Shown here: positions 33,763 through 43,200 of the stretch, piece by piece
Numbering within the stretch: the stretch's first letter is position 1
How the letters are laid out: each line of letters starts with the position of its first letter
Assembly (NCBI GenBank): GCA_963741305.1
Contig: CAVUHL010000003.1
Coordinates: 7,378,001-7,442,000, forward strand
From: DATMER01 sp963741305
Lineage (GTDB): Bacteria > Acidobacteriota > Thermoanaerobaculia > Multivoradales > UBA5704
DNA: 64,000 nt
Direction of reading: 5' to 3'
Notes under the pieces: model-generated
Database searches by the model: none
Told to the model about the DNA's origin: nothing
Seen by the model: the letters and a program-made list of their open reading frames with translations, nothing else
Translations under genes and position numbers: made by a program

Positions 33763-34842
33763 TCAGTTCCCCTCGACAACAGGGGTAGGAACCAACAGAA
33801 GAGAATCGATAGCTTGCTTTCCGAGAGACTCGACCGGCCCCTTCTCAAGGAAGGCCCAGTTCTCGGGTCCTGGAATTACGGTCAAGTGGCTTGCAGAAGA
33901 TTTAATCGGCCTTACCCATACCACCTTATCTGTCTTAGGGTTGATCTTCACCAGCGACCATTCGGTTCTGCCGACTCCAACTGCCTTCCGAAGAAGGACA
34001 TATAGAAATCCTCTCGATCCGTACAAGCCCGCCGGGAATGAAGAGGATTCGATCTTCTGGTATATTCTTTGCGCGCTTTCAACGCCCTTCTTCTCAGGGA
34101 GGGTCGGCCGCTTCCCCGCGTACTGATTAAGGGCGGCAAGTCTTCGCGCTGGCTGTCCGGCAGAACCGGCGTCCATGATATACGGCACCTCGGCCATCAC
34201 CAGGAAATAACCTTGATCATTTCCGATCGAAGCGACAAAAGGTAACCCGAGTAGATTGAAGTTTCTAGCCGGATCGCCAATAGCCATCGCATGAAGGATC
34301 TCGAATTTGTCAGGGTTCGCAAGAGGGATCCGCATGAACGCGCTAACCCAGCCGTTATCCCTTTTTATGTCTCCAAAAGCCAGGATGGAGCTATCCATCG
34401 GAACCCAGCCGAAGATCGAACTGACGTCTCCGAGGTTATTCTTTGCTTGAGCTAGCAGATCGATAGAAGTTTTGGGCTGCTGGTCGTTGCCCAAGACGAT
34501 AAGGTGCCCATCCTCGTCCTCGAGAAGATATCCCCGTTGCGCAGTATGAAGAACGGAAGGACGGGGAAAGGCAAGGGATCCAACCTTAGACGGGCTTGCG
34601 ATCGATTTCAAACGTTCGCCGTGGGGTGAGTAGCTAGTGATCTTGCTGTTGAGAGCATCTACCAGAAGAAGTGCCTCACCATCAGCACTCCATGCACCGG
34701 AATTCACCCAAGACGGAGGAGATTGCAACTGAACTCTTCGACCTGCAATGAGCGGAACTGCCGACGCGGCGGATACAAAAAGCAGAACGGAAAGCACTGC
34801 ATTTATGACTATCTTGAGTGGAGAAGAATTTATCTTGCGCAT
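33763..34842 (-). CDS. Secreted protein with beta-propeller-like repeats
   Basis: 359 residues from ATG 34842, behind AGGAGGAG (8 nt). The signal peptide runs to about residue 28 (IVINAVLSVLLFVSAASA). The mature part has recurring short beta segments such as GAWSADGEALLLVDALNSKI, FGWVPMDSSILAFGDI, GFLYVLLRK and SLVKINPKTDKVVWVRPI, typical of six/seven-bladed propellers. No catalytic residues are evident. Located 14 bp downstream of a small secreted Cys-containing peptide gene and likely co-expressed. G+C is lower than in the surrounding genes. Confidence 0.6.
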   Translation of the reverse strand: MRKINSSPLKIVINAVLSVLLFVSAASAVPLIAGRRVQLQSPPSWVNSGAWSADGEALLLVDALNSKITSYSPHGERLKSIASPSKVGSLAFPRPSVLHTAQRGYLLEDEDGHLIVLGNDQQPKTSIDLLAQAKNNLGDVSSIFGWVPMDSSILAFGDIKRDNGWVSAFMRIPLANPDKFEILHAMAIGDPARNFNLLGLPFVASIGNDQGYFLVMAEVPYIMDAGSAGQPARRLAALNQYAGKRPTLPEKKGVESAQRIYQKIESSSFPAGLYGSRGFLYVLLRKAVGVGRTEWSLVKINPKTDKVVWVRPIKSSASHLTVIPGPENWAFLEKGPVESLGKQAIDSLLLVPTPVVEGN

Positions 34843-34856
34843 AGTAATTTCTCCTC

Positions 34857-35084
34857 CTAGAAAGGGAGCCGACCCCATCCGCAGTCAGTAGGAGCACCGC
34901 TGCAACTGATCCCTCCCATGTCGAGCGAGCCCTGGGCACCCTGCGCTGTAACTGAGCAGGAGTGAAGACGATCCAATGCTTGGGTTGCTTGCGCCTGCTT
35001 AACAGACAGCAGCAGGCCGCCGAAAGCCGCACTGATTACGCCCAAGAAGAGGATCAGTCGGGAGTTGCGCTTCATTACCCTCAT
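34857..35084 (-). CDS. Small secreted Cys-containing peptide
   Basis: 75 residues from ATG 35084, with GGAGGAG 5-6 nt upstream. A signal peptide ends near SVKQAQA (residue ~33). The mature ~42 residues contain three cysteines (HSCSVTAQG, GISCSGAPTDCGWG). No family recognised. First gene of the small leftward operon with the propeller-like and coiled-coil proteins. Confidence 0.55.
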   Translation of the reverse strand: MRVMKRNSRLILFLGVISAAFGGLLLSVKQAQATQALDRLHSCSVTAQGAQGSLDMGGISCSGAPTDCGWGRLPF

Positions 35085-35412
35085 TTCGTCTCCTCCGGAA
35101 CAGACATGCATGCAGATATGTGCGCGGACGACCACCGTAACAGGCTTTGAACAGACTTTGTGAGCGTATATGAAGACTTAAACTGACGTCAAGCCTCATG
35201 GCAACGCTTCTGCGGGGGCAGAGGCAGTTGTTGGGAAGCACGGATTGGAATCGAACTTTTCGGACACCCAGGGGTACAGACGAATGCGTAGAGCTAGTAA
35301 ACCGGTCGGGGGCTCCGGCCGAGGGCGGTACCACGATGACTTGGAAGCGTCGTGAATCGGGCTCTGGAACCAAGGTGCCTCCTCTTGCCCTAAAGCCCAC
35401 CCGCCTCTGCAT

Positions 35413-35437
35413 CAGTCTTAAGACCGGCTTAAGACTG
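35413..35437. other. Perfect 10-bp-stem hairpin in gene-free stretch
   Basis: CAGTCTTAAG, loop ACCGG, CTTAAGACTG. It shares the TAAG-N5-CTTA core with hairpins 1 and 2 of the large repeats. The rest of 35085-35690 shows no convincing gene or RNA. Confidence 0.5.
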
Positions 35438-35762
35438 GCAGGGCGTAAAGACCAGTTTAGCATAAACTCGCAAGTCTGCCCTCTTCAAGAAAGGTGCTGT
35501 ATGCCTCCCGAAGCGAGCCTGCCAAGCCGTAAGCATAGGCATCGGCACCGCAGGAAAGCATTTTATCCTAAAAGGGGCGACGTTAGTCAACAAAGCCGTT
35601 ACTGGGGAAGGCGCCGCAAGATGCATGGCTTAATGAGACACCGAAATGCGGCAGGGGGGTGAGTCGGCGTTGGCCGTTCTCTGAAAGGGTCTGGAGAGTT
35701 GCCGTCCTCCCGCCGTAGCAAAGTCCATGTATGGCGATCGGGTCTCTTGGCATGTCCTGGTG

Positions 35763-36035
35763 CTAGGAGCGGACGATGGGGCGCGAGAGGAACGCTCCCT
35801 GGTCCGGCTCGCCGGTCAAGAGGAAGCGCCCAAACTCCAGGGCGATCTCCCTCTTGACCGCATCCTCGGTTCGCGCGATTCCCCGGCGGTGCTCTCGGAA
35901 TCAGGAGAGGTAGTCCTGACAGGCCTCCGCGACCGTGTACACCGGAGCAGGTCCCGCGCCGAGAGCTCGCCGAAAGGCCGCCGTCGTCCCCACCAGCCGG
36001 AACTCGCGAGGGTGGGCGGGACGGCCGACATCTTC
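35763..36035 (-). pseudogene. Coding relic with in-frame TGA
   Basis: One frame reads REFRLVGTTAAFRRALGAG and VYTVAEACQDYLS up to a TGA at 35901-35903 and continues in the same frame FREHRRGIARTEDAVKREIA, LEFGRFLLTGEPDQGAF to TAG at 35763. Both halves look protein-like, while the N-terminus merges into sequence resembling the large-repeat units (CGGGTGGGCGGGA type). Probably the remnant of an unrecognised gene. Confidence 0.35.
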
Positions 36036-36251
36036 CCTGGTTACATGGAGACATGGCTTTATTAGAGGTGAGCTACCCCCTACCCCTCTGCCTCGACTCC
36101 TTGCCCCCAGGCTGCGGCTTCCCGCAGCCAGGACAGCAGGGAGTTCCAACTGGCGCGGACTTGGTCCACCATTTCCCTCCTTCCCTGATCCAACACAATT
36201 GATCTAAACTCCCCCTGGACTGCCCCTATCAACTGGGTCCGGGAGAGAGCC

Positions 36252-36626
36252 TTGCAGCCACGGAAAGTGCTCGTCGTCGACGATTCGAAGCTCATGCACA
36301 AGATGTATGAGGTCATGCTCCGCCAGTACCCTCTGGTCTATGCTTCCGATGGACGCCAGGCGCTCGACCGGCTCCAGGACCACGCGGACATCGACCTCGT
36401 GCTGCTCGACATCAACATGCCCAACATGAACGGGCTGGAGTTCCTGGCCGAGATGCGCTCCGACGCAGCCCGCGCCGGCCTGCCGGTGATCATCATCAGC
36501 ACCGAGGGGCGCGAGGAGGACACGGCGCGTGGGCTGGAGGCGGGCGCCACCGCCTACATCAAGAAGCCGTTCCATAGCGAAGAGATCCTGGAAGTCATCA
36601 GCCGTCTGGAGAAGGGCGCAGCTTGA
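36252..36626 (+). CDS. CheY-like response regulator receiver protein
   Basis: 124 residues, only a receiver domain: VLVVDDSKLMHKM (acidic pair), phospho-acceptor Asp in LVLLDINMPNMNGLEF, Thr/Ser in VIIISTEGRE and Lys in TAYIKKPFH. There is no output domain, so it signals by protein contact. TTG start at 36252 after GGGAGAGAG. The stop overlaps the next TTG start by TTGA. It heads a three-gene signalling operon with a GAF protein and a DUF4388/GAF protein, a set seen in Acidobacteriota and deltaproteobacteria; no histidine kinase is adjacent. Confidence 0.9.
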   Translation: MQPRKVLVVDDSKLMHKMYEVMLRQYPLVYASDGRQALDRLQDHADIDLVLLDINMPNMNGLEFLAEMRSDAARAGLPVIIISTEGREEDTARGLEAGATAYIKKPFHSEEILEVISRLEKGAA

Positions 36627-37417
36627 ACGAGCGCAGCAGCATGACCGAGAGCGGGCGCCTGAGCTCCGCCGCCGTCCCCGGGCGGGATCTCCTGGGCGAG
36701 CTGCGCTCGACGCTGGAGAAGGCCAACGAGCTCCTGCGCGTCGTCGAGGCGAGCCAGCAGGGCACCGACATGCGCGAGGCCGGCACGGCCGAGGAGCGCA
36801 TCGCCGAGCTGGAGCGCCGCCTGTCCACGGCCGAGTCCGACGTCAAGGAGCTGGCCTCCCGCCTCGTCGACTCCGAGCACCAGGGCGGCCGGCTGATGAA
36901 CCTCTACGTCGCCACCTACCAGCTCCACGCCACCCTCGACCCCGCCGAGGTCCAGGCCACCATCGCCGAGATCGCCATCAACCTGCTGGGCGCCGAGCAG
37001 TTCGCCCTGCTGCTGCGCCGGGACGATGTGCCCGGCGTAGAGGATCCAGGCTACGAGATCGCGCTCATCGAGGGGATGTACGACGAGGTGGAGAACCCCT
37101 ACTCGGGCGACAGCTATGCCGGCGGCGATTCCATGGTGGACTTGACGCTCCGCGACGGGGTGCTCCGCCTGGGGCCGACCCCCGAGTCGCAGGCCCTGGC
37201 CGCCGTGCCGCTGCGGGTCCAGAACGAGATCGTGGGCGCGCTCGTGCTGCTCAAGCTGCTCGATCACAAGCCGATCCTGAGGGCGGAGGACCGCGACCTG
37301 CTCGACCTGCTCTCCGCCCATGCCGCCTCGGCCATGTTCGCCGCCCGCCTGTTCGCCACCAAGGACCGCAAGCTGCGCACTCTGGAGAGTCTCGTCAAGC
37401 TCGCTCGGGGTGAGTGA
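36623..37417 (+). CDS. Coiled-coil GAF-domain protein
   Basis: 264 residues from TTG 36623. A coiled coil (about 25-95; ELRSTLEKANELLRVVEA) precedes a GAF domain (about 100-250; TYQLHATLDPAEVQATIAE, QALAAVPLRVQNEIVGALVL, DLLDLLSAHAASAMFAARL). GAF domains bind small molecules or serve in signalling complexes. The ligand cannot be read from sequence. It is co-transcribed with the receiver protein and the DUF4388 protein. Confidence 0.8.
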   Translation: MNERSSMTESGRLSSAAVPGRDLLGELRSTLEKANELLRVVEASQQGTDMREAGTAEERIAELERRLSTAESDVKELASRLVDSEHQGGRLMNLYVATYQLHATLDPAEVQATIAEIAINLLGAEQFALLLRRDDVPGVEDPGYEIALIEGMYDEVENPYSGDSYAGGDSMVDLTLRDGVLRLGPTPESQALAAVPLRVQNEIVGALVLLKLLDHKPILRAEDRDLLDLLSAHAASAMFAARLFATKDRKLRTLESLVKLARGE

Positions 37418-37432
37418 GCGGAGACGCCGCCC

Positions 37433-39022
37433 ATGGGGATCTCCGGCAGTCTCAAGGACGTTTCCGTCGCCGATGTGATGCAGTTCATCCATCTCGGCCG
37501 GCGGACGGGTACGCTGTTGCTCTCGCAGGGCACCAAGCGCGCCATGATCGGCTTTCACATGGGCCGGCTGGTCAGCGCCCAGGCGCCCCGCACCCCCAAG
37601 CTCGGCGACCTCCTCATTACCTCGGGGATGATCGACCGCGGCATCCTGACGCGGGCCATCACTTTGCAGCAGACCGAGCCGGAGCACCGCTCCCTCGGGA
37701 AGATCCTGGTCGGCTCCGGGTCGATCGATCCCGAGGGGCTGCGCCAGGTCATCGCCCAGCAGATCGAGCAGGCGGTCTCCGAGGTCATGGTCTGGGACAC
37801 GGGCAACTTCGAGTTCGCCATCGACGACCTGCGGCCGATCGACGACATCGCCCTCTACCCCAGCGACGTCCTCCCCGACGCGGACATCAACACCCAGATG
37901 GTGCTCCTCGAAGCGGCACGCATCTTCGACGAGCGCAACCGCGACCGTGCAGAGGGGCGGGACGACGGCCGCAATCCGAGTGGCGGAGCCGGGTATCCGG
38001 CGGGGGATGCCACGAACCCCACGATGATCATGGAGCCGGCTCATCATGCGTCCGGCGGCGGCCTGATGGTCGCCGACATGGAAGAGCTGGGGATGCGCGA
38101 GCCCCCCAAGCACGCGGCCGAGCAGCTCAAGGTGCACCTGATCTCCACCGACCATAACTTCGCGGCGAGGCTTGGGGAGGCGCTGCACAATGAGGTCGCC
38201 GGAGTCGAGGTGACGACGCTCGCCCAGGCCGGCACCACGAACCCCGGCGAGCCGCAGCCGATCATCCTGCTCGACCTGCGCGCGGGCGGCGGCGTGACCC
38301 TGGAGCAGGCGGCGTCCGTGCGCCGGGCCCGGCCCAAGGTCTCCCTGATCGCCCTGGTGGACCCCGGTTCCTCGTTCGTGAAGGCCTACGAGGCCGGCGT
38401 GCTGGCGGCGATGCCGCCGGACATCGAGGCGGTCGTGGCCTGCGTCGAGAACGTCATCGACACGCGGCGTGACCTGATCCGCGGCGGCCGGGCGGAGGAT
38501 TCGCGCTCGGGCGTGGCGCGGCTGCGGCGGGTGTTCGGCGACCTGCGCTCGGGGCTGATCTCAGCGACAGTCGCGCTCAACCTGATGCACATCGTCTCGG
38601 AGTCGGTGGAACGCGCCATCCTTTTCCTGGTCAAGCGCGATCATCTCGTGGCGCTGGGCGCCTTTGGGGTGGACGCGCGCGGCAAGCCGCTGGCCGAGTC
38701 CACCCGCGGGCTGAAGCTGCCCATGGAGGGCGAGAGCGTCCTCACCCACAGCCTGGAGACGGGCGAGGTGCAGTCGGTCGACTTCGATCAGGCCGGCCTC
38801 CTCGACGCCTTCCGCCAGATGGTGGGCCGTCCCCGCACGGGCCAGGTGGTGGTCTTCCCGGTGCTCGGCGCACAGCGGGTGATCTCGGTGATCTACACGG
38901 ACAACGGCGACCGGGACAACCCGATCGAGGACATCGACATCCTCGAGCTCGCCACCGCCCAGGTGGGCATGGCCTTCGAGAACGAGCTGCTAAGGCGGCA
39001 GATCTCGCAGAGCCGGGATTAG
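37433..39022 (+). CDS. DUF4388 - degenerate receiver - GAF protein
   Basis: 529 residues. N-terminal DUF4388 (1-170) begins MGISGSLKDVSVADVMQFIH and continues RTGTLLLSQGTKRAMIGFHM, the diagnostic pattern. A receiver-like segment (about 230-345; VHLISTDHNFAARLGEAL, IILLDLRAGGGVTLEQ) keeps the fold but not a clear full acidic pocket. A GAF domain (about 370-525) ends the protein. DUF4388 proteins act in motility, pilus or two-component pathways of Acidobacteriota and Myxococcota. It is 15 bp downstream of the GAF gene and convergent with the DUF4412-like gene. Confidence 0.8.
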   Translation: MGISGSLKDVSVADVMQFIHLGRRTGTLLLSQGTKRAMIGFHMGRLVSAQAPRTPKLGDLLITSGMIDRGILTRAITLQQTEPEHRSLGKILVGSGSIDPEGLRQVIAQQIEQAVSEVMVWDTGNFEFAIDDLRPIDDIALYPSDVLPDADINTQMVLLEAARIFDERNRDRAEGRDDGRNPSGGAGYPAGDATNPTMIMEPAHHASGGGLMVADMEELGMREPPKHAAEQLKVHLISTDHNFAARLGEALHNEVAGVEVTTLAQAGTTNPGEPQPIILLDLRAGGGVTLEQAASVRRARPKVSLIALVDPGSSFVKAYEAGVLAAMPPDIEAVVACVENVIDTRRDLIRGGRAEDSRSGVARLRRVFGDLRSGLISATVALNLMHIVSESVERAILFLVKRDHLVALGAFGVDARGKPLAESTRGLKLPMEGESVLTHSLETGEVQSVDFDQAGLLDAFRQMVGRPRTGQVVVFPVLGAQRVISVIYTDNGDRDNPIEDIDILELATAQVGMAFENELLRRQISQSRD

Positions 39023-39028
39023 CCTTAC

Positions 39029-39760
39029 CTACTGGCTCATCCCCGCGATCGGGTTGTAAGCCTGGACCTTGTAGCCGGCCGGGGGATCGTAGTTGCCGGC
39101 GGGGGCGGCCTTGGTCTCGACTGAGACCAGCTCCTCGCGGGTTCCGAACTTGGCTCCCAGTGCGTCCACCTGAGATTCCGTGAGCACCGGGAAGCCGTCG
39201 ATCTTCTCCAACTGCTTCACCCATTCCCCGGACCCGGGCTGCAGCGAGGCCATGGCGCCGGCCATCTTGTTGAATCCCGCGAAGCCCTCGATCTCCTTGC
39301 TCACCCACATGGTCGTGGCGATCTTCATCCCCATGGCGCTCTGGACCGTTACGTCGTAGCGCTTGGCATTCCACTGGCCGACCTTCTTCGTCTCGTCGCT
39401 CGGGGCGACCTGCACGGTGACTTTCATGCCCGCGGCGATCTGGTCGGCCATGGCCTCGCTCCCCTTGGGCATCATCTTGCGCAGGTCGATCGGCAGGGTG
39501 ACCTCGCTGAACGTCTTGTCCTCGTGGTCCACCATGTAGAGCCGGTTCTTGTCCAGGCGGAAGATCATGGTCTGCTCGCCGTCGTCGCGCCGCAGGCGGT
39601 CGCCGGCAGCCCAGATTTTGACCGTCGTGTCCTTGGCGGGCTGGCTCTGGCCGCCCATCTTGATGGCGTCGGTGTGGCTCTTCATGGTGTAGAGAGTGTC
39701 GGCTCCGGCCGCCAGGGGGAGGGCCAGGACGAGGAAGGCGAACAGCGTGCGTCGGAACAT
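39029..39760 (-). CDS. Secreted DUF4412-like protein
   Basis: 243 residues from ATG 39760 with GAAGGAGACG 6 nt before it. Signal peptide LFAFLVLALPLAAGA. The mature protein alternates short beta strands: TTVKIWAAGDRLRRDDGEQ, RLYMVDHEDKTFSEVTLP, GQWNAKRYDVTVQSAMG and TTMWVSKEI. This is the DUF4412 pattern, a periplasmic fold of unknown function related to lipoprotein-binding beta sheets. It is transcribed alone. Confidence 0.65.
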   Translation of the reverse strand: MFRRTLFAFLVLALPLAAGADTLYTMKSHTDAIKMGGQSQPAKDTTVKIWAAGDRLRRDDGEQTMIFRLDKNRLYMVDHEDKTFSEVTLPIDLRKMMPKGSEAMADQIAAGMKVTVQVAPSDETKKVGQWNAKRYDVTVQSAMGMKIATTMWVSKEIEGFAGFNKMAGAMASLQPGSGEWVKQLEKIDGFPVLTESQVDALGAKFGTREELVSVETKAAPAGNYDPPAGYKVQAYNPIAGMSQ

Positions 39761-39795
39761 GAATACGTCTCCTTCAGGGAACGGGAGGAGGTAGC

Positions 39796-40275
39796 TTAGC
39801 CGCCGCCCGGGGGCTTGGCAAGGCGCTCCGCAAGGCGAACGTACAGAAGTTTCTCTACCTCCGCGACAACCTCTCCCTGCTCGTCGCGGACCTCGACCGT
39901 GAACACCGGCTCGATCTTCTCCCCGCGGTCCGCGGCAGCCCGGATCTCCTCGACCCTCTCCTGTGGGATGTGAAAGGTGGCCCGGACCGTCCCCTTCCCC
40001 GGGCGGCGGAAGCGGATCGTCGCCGCCTTGTCCCAGACCACGTAACCGCGGCCCAGGGCCTGGATCAGGATCAGCATGAAGAAGGGATCGCACATGGAGT
40101 AGAGCGACCCGCCGAAGTGGGTGTTCACGTAGTTCCGGTTCCACCAGCGGAGCTTCATCCGGACCTCGAACGTCCGCAGGTCGGCGGAGGGCCGCACCCG
40201 GATCCCGGCGCCGAGATAGGGCGGCCAGAGGCTGAGCATGCGCAGGAGCACGCTCGTTCTGCGTTGCTGGGCCAT
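39796..40275 (-). CDS. Hotdog-fold thioesterase-like protein (DUF4442)
   Basis: 159 residues. The motif NYVNTHFGGSLYSMCDPFFM has the N-x-H-x-G-G pattern of PaaI/DUF4442 hotdog proteins, and ATIRFRRPGKGTVRATFHI and VFTVEVRDEQGEVVAEVEKL supply the long central strands. Probable acyl-CoA or acyl-ACP thioesterase of unknown substrate. It lies 11 bp downstream of the RND-ABC gene's stop and may be the last gene of that transcript. Confidence 0.75.
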   Translation of the reverse strand: MAQQRRTSVLLRMLSLWPPYLGAGIRVRPSADLRTFEVRMKLRWWNRNYVNTHFGGSLYSMCDPFFMLILIQALGRGYVVWDKAATIRFRRPGKGTVRATFHIPQERVEEIRAAADRGEKIEPVFTVEVRDEQGEVVAEVEKLLYVRLAERLAKPPGGG

Positions 40276-40286
40276 GGGGCGGGAGT

Positions 40287-43200
40287 CTAGTCCATCTCCG
40301 CCAGGTACGCCTCCTCGAGGTTGGGCGCGATCTCCTCTCCGGCGAGCGGGTCTCCGGGGCGAGCCACGGCCCGCACCCGGATGCCTTCCAGGGTGCGCAC
40401 CCGGGTGGTGATGCGGTAGCGGCGGCCGAAGTCGGGGAGCTCCTCGTCGCCGAGCAGGGCGCGGAAGACCCGGCCCCGGGCGCGGGCGGTCAGCTCTTCG
40501 GGCGTGCCGTCGAAGCGCAGCCGGCCGCGGTGGAGGAGGAGGATGCGCGAGGCCGCGGCCTCGACGTCGCTGGCGATGTGGGTGGAGAAGAGGACGACCC
40601 GCTCCGTTGCCTGCTCCAGCAGGATCTGGCGGAAACGGGTGCGGGACTCCACGTCGAGGCCCGTGGTGGGCTCGTCCACGATCAGGATCGGCGGCGAGCC
40701 GAGGAGGGCACGGGCGATCCCCACCCTCTGGCGCATGCCGCCGGAGAAGTCCCGCACCTTGCGCCGGGCATGCTCCTCGAGGCCGACCGCGGCGAGGAGA
40801 CGCTCGATCTCCTCGCGCCGCTCCCGCGCGGGCATCCCCCTCTCGATTGCCCAGTGATCGAGGAATTGCTCGGCGGTCAGCTCCGGGTAGGCGTTGAAAT
40901 CCTGCGGCAGGAAACCGATCTGCCGGCGGTAGTCAGACAGGTTCTCGGGATTCACCGCCACACCCCGGTAGCGGACCTCCCCCCGGCTCGGGTTGAGCAG
41001 CCCGGTCAGGATGCGCAGCAGGGTCGTCTTGCCCGCGCCGTTCGGGCCGAGCAGGCCGACGATCCCCGGCGTCAGCTCGAAGCGGACGCCGGAGAGCGCG
41101 GTGACCTTTCCGCCATAGACCTTGGTCAGGGTGTGCGCCTCCAGAGTGGGGGCTCCGGGGGCGGCCCATTGCGGTGGCCGCTGCCGGCGCCGGACCTCCT
41201 CGGGCTTGCGCAGCCGCTCCGCCGCGCCGCGGGCCAGGAGGAGCAGGGCCGGCGAGAGCAGCACGGAGGCGAGCAGGGCCGTTCCACCCGCGACTGCCGC
41301 GGCCCGGAGGGGAGTCACCCAGCGGAGCAGCAGGGGATCGAGCCCCAGCGTCGGAGCGGCGAGTCCAATCGCCAGGGCCGGGACCGCGCCGAGGAGCCAG
41401 GGGGTCTCCTGTCTCAGCGCTCGGTACAGCCGCGAGGGCCGGACGGCTGGAGAGGAGAGCGTCCCCTCGACGACCGCCGGAAGGGCGAGCGCGAGGGCGG
41501 CGGCGAGGGCGAAGACCGTCAGCTCGTCCGCCTGGCGGAGGCCGGACTGGATCAGGGGCGTGGCTGCCAGCAGCCCCAGGCAGAGGGGGGCCAGGGCCAC
41601 GAGGCCGCGGAGCAGCCCACCGAGCCGGCACGCCGCCACCGCGAAGAGCAGCAGGGGGACCGCCATGCCAAGGACGATCAGTCGGGTACGCTCGCTCTGC
41701 CAGAGGCCAGGGGCCATGGACGGGCGTTCCAGGTCGGTGCCGGTGGGGAGGCCGAGCTGCCCGAGCTGGCCCACCTGCCCAAGATTGCGGTCGATCTCGC
41801 GGCGGAACGCGATCCTGCCCAACTCGGTGCCCAGGATGATCCGCAGGTCGACCGGCATCACGAACCGGCCCGACTGCCGGGCGATGCGCGCCTGCACGAC
41901 CTCTTCCCGGAGGACCAGGGACGAGGCGGGGAGGAAAGGCTGGCCATCCAGCAGGAGGGGGCGCTGAAGGAGCGCCGCCATCGGCGGCACCTCGTCCGGG
42001 TCGGTGGAGACGCCCGCGGGGGCCACGAGCAGCGTTCGCTCCGCACCTTCGGCCAGCGCGGGCAGCCACAGCTCCCCGGGAGGCGTGCTGGCGCGGCGGA
42101 GGTGGGAGGCGAAGGCTGCGGCGCGCTCCGGGGACAGGCCCGCGACGGGGCGGAGTGCCAGGCGGACCGTCCGGACGTCGTGGCGGACGATCCAATGGGT
42201 GCGCACTTTCATCGTGGCGAGGCGGTTGAGGATGCGTTCGTAGCCGTCCAGGAGGGTCGGCAGGTCCGCGCTGCGCAGGATGGCCCGGTAGGTATTGCCC
42301 TCGTCGTCGATCTCGGCGCGGTCCTCCAGCCGGCGCACGGTCCGCTCGCCTCCGCCTCCTCCAGTATCGATCGTGAGGGAGCCGCCGCCGGCCGCGATGC
42401 CATACCGGAGCCGGGTGACGAGGCGGGCGAGGCGGTCGGGGCGGCGGTCCCGGCGCCGGATGTCGGCGATCACGAAGCCCTCCCCTTCCGAGGAACGGCT
42501 CCAGAAGTCCTCGACCTCCTCTGCTTTCTTCACGCGGGCCTCGATCTCCTGGATGCGCCGGGCCGTCTCTTCGAGGGTGGTCCCCTCGGGCAGGCGCAGG
42601 CGCAGGACGAGGCTGCCGGTGTCCGGATAGAGGTCCGCGGGTTTTGGGAGGAGGGACGGGCCGAAGAGGGCGGCGGCCACGTAGGCGAGGGTGGCGGCGA
42701 AGAGGACGATGGTGCCGGGGTCACGGAAGCCCTCACCCCCTAACCCCCTCTCCCGGTCCCCCGAGCCCGCCCTCCCCGGGAGAGGGGGGATCAATCCGAA
42801 TGCAAGTCTCCCCCTCTCCCGGGGCGGGTGTGCTTGGGTGGACCGGGAGAGGGGGCCGGGGGGTGAGGGCACCAGCGCTGCCGCAATCACCGCCCCTACG
42901 ACCGCCAGCAGGAACGCCCCAGCCGGCTCGGAAAGCAGCGGTCCAAGCTCCTCGCTGGCCAGCGCGACCGTTACCGGCACCGTCACTGCCGCGGCCACCG
43001 CGGTAAAGGCCATCGCACGGAAGCTCGCCTTGCCCACGGCCCGCAGCATGGCGGCGGGTACTGCTGCCGAGGCGCCGATTGCCAGGGCGACCAGGGTGGT
43101 GACGTTGAGGCCGATCCCGGCGAGCCAGAAGGCGTTCGCGGAGGCGGCCACGGCGGCGGGGAGAGCGAGCCCGAGGGAGAGGGCGCCCCAACGCCCGGCG

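Noticed and set aside
35236..35330. tRNA-like TCGAAC context (GGAATCGAACTTTTC)
   Set aside because: The would-be T stem does not pair and no acceptor stem or anticodon arm can be built on either strand.
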